Below are positions 58,689 to 64,000 of a stretch of 64,000 nucleotides of DNA, one piece after another (within the stretch, counting starts at the first letter, position 1; the number at the start of each line of letters is the position of its first letter). Source of the stretch: Zelopaecilomyces penicillatus. Taxonomy: Eukaryota; Ascomycota; Sordariomycetes; Hypocreales; Pseudodiploosporaceae. A model generated the notes under the pieces. That model saw nothing but the letters and a program-made list of their open reading frames with translations, had not been told where the DNA came from and made no database searches. A program made the translations under genes and the position numbers. The stretch lies in contig VCCP01000004.1 in assembly GCA_005765155.1 (NCBI GenBank), positions 5,022,001-5,086,000 of the forward strand, written 5' to 3'.

Positions 58689-61332
58689 CCCTCCCCGCCC
58701 ATACGAGTTCCCGAGAGGGCCATGATGCCGAGAGACTTGCCCCTAGCTTTTCTTTTTGGTGGTGACACAAAACTGACCAAGGGCACACCTCCCTGTCTTT
58801 AGATGCGATCGCTGTAAGGCGAGGAAGAGCAAATGCATTGAGACAAAGCCTGGACAGTGCCAGAGGTGCATTTACAACAACTTGACCTGCAAGTTTGAGA
58901 GGTTTGCATGAAGCCCCCCTCCCCCCCTCTGACTGGTGGAACGGCATACCGCTCATAGTCATCTTTCCGTTAACTGTGACTTACGATGCTTCCAGTGAAA
59001 ACAGTCCTGCTGAGGATGATGTGAAGACGATAATAGAGTCTTCACCCAAGCCAGATGATACTGCCGCAGCTACTGCTGTCACGCCATACCGTCAACCTTA
59101 TGATGCCGTTAAGAACCTTGACGATGACATCTCCATTGACAGTCGTACGTTGGGCCCCTGCCATGACTCGGTTCTCATCCACCAGTGACTGACCCTCCTC
59201 GTCTCAACTCAGATCAGAATGAAAGGATCATGTGGCCGCGTTTCCTCTCACGATTGCGGGAAGCCTTTTCACTTGACACCCATATCCCGCCGGCAGAAGA
59301 GCAGGATATGGTGGCAATGCAAGCGGTAAGTAACTGAAAGTTCGGATTTATCGCTGCGAGTCTAATCAGGCATTTCACCAACAAAAGCATATAATCCGGC
59401 CTACCATGACTCTTCAACCCCCTGAACTACGCCGCGTCCAGCAAGCGATTGAAGCATTCCCACCGCGGCAGGTGGCCGACTTCCTCGTATCAGTCTGCAT
59501 CAACCATGGAACAGACGCCTTCTTTTACTTTGATCAAGGCCGGTTCTTGGCCGAACTAGATGAATTTTACACTAATCCAAGCTCGCCGCTACGGTCAGAC
59601 AACAGTTTTGTATGTCTGGCGTTGGCCACTTTCGCACTAGGAAGCCAATGGACGACCTTGGTGAGACCTGATAGCAGCTCTAGCGGGATGCGCCTCGATG
59701 AAGGGGATCCTGGACGCATGTTCCATAACCATGCCAAGACACTTATTCCCGATATCACGGACAGGCCTTGCCTGAGGTCAATACAAGCCCCTTTTATCAT
59801 GGGTGTTTACCTGCTACCGGCGAGTGCCATTGGGTCTTCATATGTCTACATGGGACTGGCACTCCGGAAAGCGCTTGCGTTTGACTTGCACTTGAATACT
59901 GATGACCCGAGCATTGATGAGCGAGAAAGGGAGGTGCGTCGGAGACTTTGGTGGGCGATATACTCGCTTGAACGGTACGTTGATTATAAAGCCCCCCCCC
60001 TGTTCACAGCCGCTTTTTGCTAAAATAGACATCAATCCATTTCAGGACAACCACTGTCAAGTTGAACAGACCGCGGTCTGTCAATGCTGACATCATTACT
60101 GTCCCACTCCCATCACCGCTTCCTGCATTAGATAGGGAGCAAAGGTTTGACAATGTTCAACACCAGATAGCGAATGCTCGCCTCATCAAGATATTGGATC
60201 GGGTTGCAGAGCTAGGGTAAGTTTTCCGCTGGCTGCTGTTAATCACTATACTTACTTTCTATGTTCTAGAACCTGGTCTATGGACTCATCAAAGAAAATC
60301 TCACCAGAAGATGGAGAGGCTGATCTAAAGGGGTGGAAGAGACTGCTCCCAGCCGGATTCAAGCTAGACACAATTCACCCCAAGGACTCCAGTTTTCGTG
60401 CCGTATTCCACCTCTATCTGAATTATTACTATTCCTGGATAGCCATGGGCAAAGTTGCTTTGGTGAATGCGGTCCGGATGCAGCTGCAGTACTATTTCGG
60501 CCGAGATTCCAAGGCCCCCGAAATTGATGAGGTGGTCACGACATTATCCAAGTCCTGTGTCAAGGCAGGGACGAAAATGCTTCACATGTTTGAGAATCTT
60601 ACCCGTACAGGAAACATTACTCGATTTTCGTTTACCGACTTCCAAGGGTGTAGTATTGCTACCATTGTGGTTCTTCTCGGCGGTATCCTAGAGCGGGATT
60701 CAGGCTACCATGCCAGGGTTACGTTTGGCTTGGATTGCCTAAGAAGAATGGCCATTGGAAATATGACGGCGATGATGGGTGTTCGGTTCGTTGAAGCCTT
60801 ACAGTCCATTGCCAACGAAGCATACGATAAGCTTCATCAAACCCAAACATCGACAGGAGTGCCAAAGATTACGGACAAAGTGACCAATGACTACACCAAC
60901 TGGGCAGACTGGCTGTCGAGAGCGGACCAGTCTGAATCTTATGGAGATAGCACGGCATCTGGTCAACACAGGAGAGCGGAAACAGTAATGTCAACACCAT
61001 CGCAGGCAGAGTCATGGACGAACCCGGCAACTGGATGGGGCGCCAGTGGGCAACAAGGTCGCGACCAGCCTCACCCTCAGCCTCACGCACAGCCTCACAC
61101 TCAAATCTACAGCAATACTCACTCCCAGGCGCAACTACCACCAGTCGCAGGCATCCCGAACATGCCAATTGCGGCTCCAGCTCTCCCGCAAAACTCTGTC
61201 ATGATGCAACAGGCTCCAGCTACAGAGACAGATTTCATGTCCGCAATATACAACGAGGACCAGACATTTTTGATGGGCTTGACAGGCCTTGACGTCCTGG
61301 ACTTTTCCGGCTATATAACATATGCCGAGTAA
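58542..61332 (+). CDS. Zn2Cys6 transcription factor with fungal-trans domain
   Basis: Seven exons: 58542-58639, 58803-58901, 58996-59144, 59213-59325, 59388-59974, 60046-60216 and 60270-61332; 759 residues. The zinc cluster is perfect: C34, C37, C44, C52, C55 and C62, with the basic stretch KARKSK. An Arg-rich run precedes it. The middle holds a fungal-trans domain (FPPRQVADFLVSVCINHGTD, RRRLWWAIYSLER, TTVKLNRPRSV). The tail is Gln/His/Pro-rich and acidic at the end. Exon 5 could begin 18 nt earlier (acceptor AATCAG at 59369), but the CTAAT branch-like site favours 59388. An in-frame ATG at 58347 would add 65 residues. Intron 1 contains a poly-C run of 28. The factor would bind CGG-type sites. 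It converges with an amidohydrolase gene that it may regulate (inference). Confidence 0.93.
58658..58685. repeat. poly-C tract of 28 in Zn2Cys6 intron 1
   Basis: An uninterrupted C run starts about 18 bases after the donor GTATGC. A run this long in an intron is unusual, and its exact length is uncertain. Confidence 0.9.
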
Positions 61333-61871
61333 ATAGTGGTTCCGTGGTGAGATATGGATCTCTGTGGGCTGGGCAAGGCCACCATTTTCGCGGTAAATGC
61401 GTTGGCGGCTGAAAACTGGGTTTATCCAAGGCGGGGTGGGGTAACATGCCCCCCTCCAACCTCATGCACGACATGGTGTTCGTGGGGCAGACCCTGGGCC
61501 GGGTGTGTGGGCAAAGTCGGAACAGTGTCCATGCAAGAGGACATATTGCCGATGATATCAAACCGGGAAACTGGAAAATAGTCGGAACGATGACCTGCTT
61601 GCTGCACCTTCTCAAAACACAATTAGGGTTGATATATGACGTGTTGATATAAGCAAGCATTGGAAAGGGAAGCTCGCTATCGAACAAAATGTGAGAGCTG
61701 AACTCCGCCCATGCAAGGCGAGATGTGATTGATTCAAACAAATCTTCGGACACCTGAGAGGATTTGCACCAAAAGAAACTTGCTCGGTTTTATATGTTTC
61801 TATTTTTTCATTCTTTATTATGGCGTGACTGGATGGCACAAAGCTCTCTGGGTATAGCGCGCCTGGTGATA
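61333..61871. other. convergent 3' intergenic region
   Basis: Lies between the ends of the Zn2Cys6 gene and the amidohydrolase gene. Short frames here have no recognisable content. Confidence 0.65.
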
Positions 61872-63215
61872 TCAAAAGGCCTTTGCCCTGATTGGAACCT
61901 CCGCATCCTCTTTCAACTCACCCCATCTACTCTTGCATACTCTCCCCTCTTTGATTACCCCAAGCAGGTACTTTTCGGGGTCATCAAGGATGGTAATGTC
62001 TGTGAGAGGGTTGTCCTTGAGCAGTAGCATGTCTGCAACAAACCCCTCCCTGATTTGGCCAAGCGACTCCTGTTGGCCCATCATCTTGGCAGGGTTGATG
62101 GTGGCGCTCTGCAAGATCGACAGAGCTGACAAGACGCGAGAGCGTATGGCAAACTCGTGTGTCTGGGCAGCACCAAGAGGGCCAAGAAGATCGCTTCCGT
62201 AACACATGGTGACTCCAGCCTCAGAGGCTACCTGGAGAGCGTGGACACCAGCGCTCAATACCTCGGCGTTTTTGGCCTGTGAATCAGGCGGCAGGTAGCC
62301 TTTCCATCTTGGCGAAGCCATTTGATCGTACGTGATGAGTGTGGGGGTGAGGTACACGCCCTTTTCCACCATGATCTGAGCAGTTTCCTTATCGATGAAG
62401 TTGCCATGCTCAATGCCACGCACCCCGTTGTTGATGCAATGGCGGATAGCCTTAACGGTGTAGGCATGTGCGGTCACAAAAGTGCCTGCATTATCTGCAC
62501 ACTCCACCATGGCCTGTATCTCAGCTGATGTGAACTGGAGCTGCTCTAATCTGTCAGTTGGAGAAGAAACGCCCCCGGATCCCATGATTTTGATGAAGTC
62601 GGCACCGCAGCGGATCTCTTCACGGACCGCCGCCATGCACTCGGGAACTCCGTTGCAGAGACGGCCCAACAGATTGTTGTGGCCCCCGCAGCACTCCCCG
62701 GCGTTGTGAGGCCCCCTGTTATCAGCATGCCCTCCAAACTGTGACAAGGCATGTCCAGCTATGAATAGACGGGGTCCTTGGAAGATACCGTCCTCGATGG
62801 CTTCTTTTAAAGCGAATTCGGCGCCACCACAGTCCCGCACGCTGGTAAACCCGCGATGCAGCATCTGGGCAGCCACATAGGGCTGCCTCAGCAATGAAAC
62901 ATCGCGGGGATTCCCAAAGGCGCTGGAAAGGTTGGCGAAACCAGGTGTGGCGCACAGATGGACGTGGGCGTCAAATAATCCAGGGCAAAGATATTTGCCA
63001 CAACAGTCCACGACAATGTAGTGGGAGAGGTCATGCGTAGGCGGTTCCGGAGATACCGACTGGATCTTGCCCTGGTGAATGGCAACTGTCGAGTTCTCCA
63101 AGATTTTGCCAGTAGTGACATCGACGACGTTTGCGTTGGTGAAGAGGTAGCTCTGGGGTGGTTGGCGAGTCCAAGGCTTGATGATGGAGCAAGGTGCTGA
63201 GTATGAAGAAGTCAT
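61872..63215 (-). CDS. metal-dependent amidohydrolase (imidazolonepropionase/ochratoxinase-like)
   Basis: A single exon of 447 residues from ATG 63215 (MTSSYSAPCS); the frame opens five codons upstream with a TTG. All ligands of a binuclear amidohydrolase site are present: H84 and H86 (DAHVHL), K209 (FIKIMGSGG, the Lys usually carboxylated), H250 (TAHAYT), H270 (GIEHGNF) and D342 (YGSDLLG). The N-terminal strand domain (NANVVDVTTGKILENSTVAI) and the C-terminal GFVADMLLLKDNPL close the fold. Spacing resembles Xaa-Pro dipeptidases and ochratoxinase-type enzymes of the same superfamily. Hydrolysis of an amide or cyclic amide bond is expected; the substrate is unknown. There is no signal peptide, so it is probably cytosolic. 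Lack of introns contrasts with most neighbours and fits bacterial-like relatives. The gene has a TATA element and a CGG repeat array upstream. Confidence 0.95.
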   Translation of the reverse strand: MTSSYSAPCSIIKPWTRQPPQSYLFTNANVVDVTTGKILENSTVAIHQGKIQSVSPEPPTHDLSHYIVVDCCGKYLCPGLFDAHVHLCATPGFANLSSAFGNPRDVSLLRQPYVAAQMLHRGFTSVRDCGGAEFALKEAIEDGIFQGPRLFIAGHALSQFGGHADNRGPHNAGECCGGHNNLLGRLCNGVPECMAAVREEIRCGADFIKIMGSGGVSSPTDRLEQLQFTSAEIQAMVECADNAGTFVTAHAYTVKAIRHCINNGVRGIEHGNFIDKETAQIMVEKGVYLTPTLITYDQMASPRWKGYLPPDSQAKNAEVLSAGVHALQVASEAGVTMCYGSDLLGPLGAAQTHEFAIRSRVLSALSILQSATINPAKMMGQQESLGQIREGFVADMLLLKDNPLTDITILDDPEKYLLGVIKEGRVCKSRWGELKEDAEVPIRAKAF

Positions 63216-63380
63216 GTTTGATGGTAACAAGCGAGATCTTTATCGTGTATGCTATGGTTTAAACGGCCGCTTTTGATATTGTGATGGACACATTGGATAT
63301 ACAAGGAGTTATAAGCGAAAGGATATGGGATTGACGCTATCTGGACCCTAGTAAACGATGGATAGCCGGACACGGACATG

Positions 63381-63390
63381 TTTATATAAA
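63381..63390 (-). promoter_or_regulatory. TATA-like element of the amidohydrolase gene
   Basis: TTTATATAAA is palindromic and lies about 165 bp before the amidohydrolase ATG, at a plausible distance for a fungal TATA box. Confidence 0.5.
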
Positions 63391-63548
63391 TATTTTCATG
63401 GCATTTAATTTGAGTTAATTCGTATGAAAAGAACACATATTCGCGCAAAGTAGTGACATCAGCCGCGAGGGCCAAAAAAAAAAAACTAATGTCAAGCAAG
63501 CCATTTTGCAACATGAGCGGGCGTTTTGTACCACGCAGGACAGCGCGG

Positions 63549-63584
63549 GCGGGTATAGCGGGTAGAGCGGGTAAGGCGGGTAGC
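63549..63584. promoter_or_regulatory. four GCGGGTA direct repeats with 9-bp period
   Basis: GCGGGTA occurs at 63549, 63558, 63567 and 63576, each exactly 9 bp apart, in units GCGGGTATA, GCGGGTAGA, GCGGGTAAG and GCGGGTAGC. Each contains the CGG triplet that Zn2Cys6 factors recognise. The array lies about 335-370 bp upstream of the amidohydrolase start. A regulatory role is inference. Confidence 0.5.
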
Positions 63585-64000
63585 CAGCCAGGTAAGCAGG
63601 CAAGCAGGCAAGCAAACGTGTGTGAGTGAATGTCATAACCCCAGTTGGTAATACCCCTAGTCCAGTCCTGTTCTGTATGCTATAAAAGTACTCGTGCACG
63701 GAGCGTACAGCGTTACAAGCAGACTGGATGCTAACGTTACTATTTTTTCTGGGTGAACGTGAGGGCGGATGGAGGACATACCCGATGACCCCTGTTTGTG
63801 TGACCGGTTCTTTTGTATTGGACGTTGTTTGTTAGGTTATTTTTACTCATTTTTTCATCTGGTCTCCTTTTGGGTATCCTTGTATGACTAGTGTCAATGA
63901 CTCGCATCGCATCGCATGTACATAGGAAGGATTTGATTGATGTCAGGGTAACGCATGAGATTGTCAAGTTCAGGTGATGTTTGGTGGAGGACCCTTGTAC

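Larger units (their letters stand above)
63216..64000. other. promoter region of the amidohydrolase gene and window edge
   Basis: No further gene was recognised up to the window end. The region holds a TATA-like element, a 9-bp-period GCGGGTA array and an adjacent AGGCAAGC repeat (about 63596-63616). Confidence 0.6.

Overview
The window is nuclear DNA of a filamentous ascomycete, most likely a sordariomycete and possibly Hypocreales (inferred from gene families and style, not proven). The supporting signs are many short GT-AG introns (mostly 46-120 bp), a zinc-cluster factor and a fungal-trans_2 factor, Mediator and INO80 subunits of fungal type, a Rua1-domain regulator and a GPI-anchored repeat protein. 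It carries 17 protein-coding genes I can model, one tRNA, one clear pseudogene, a probable gene end at the left edge and two weak extra candidates. Gene-free stretches are long and hold simple repeats and homopolymers. No transposon, virus, CRISPR array or secondary-metabolite backbone gene was seen.

Layout. 0-9 kb: possible 3' end of a gene, then a bZIP factor on the minus strand (2058-3532) and about 5 kb without a recognisable gene. 9-20 kb: a large disordered KEN-box protein (8977-11316), a broken LIM-type zinc-binding gene (12053-12896), an STM1-like ribosome-associated protein with a 19-nt micro-exon (14072-15542) and a PHD-finger protein (17706-20095, minus). 20-34 kb: mostly gene-poor, with a Rua1-domain regulator (26232-28470, minus). 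34-44 kb: a proline-rich protein and an MpaB-type ER oxygenase (both minus), then ARP8, an MFS transporter and tRNA-Gly(UCC) on the plus strand. 44-54 kb: a repeat cell-wall protein, a fungal-trans_2 factor (minus), a short-chain dehydrogenase and MED10. 54-64 kb: PUS1, MED22 (minus), a Zn2Cys6 factor and a convergent metal-dependent amidohydrolase (minus).

How the genes relate. Most are independent housekeeping or regulatory genes. Transcription and chromatin functions are well represented: bZIP, PHD, Rua1, ARP8, fungal-trans_2, MED10, MED22 and Zn2Cys6. MED10, PUS1 and MED22 sit within 4.3 kb. The most likely functional pair is the Zn2Cys6 factor and the amidohydrolase. They converge, and the amidohydrolase promoter carries four copies of a CGG-containing heptamer at exact 9-bp spacing.

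The strongest unusual observation is the LIM-type pseudogene. Its two TAG codons and a lost zinc ligand are all changes of the kind made by repeat-induced point mutation or CpA deamination. All splice models were made by eye from reading frame and consensus; none has transcript support here.
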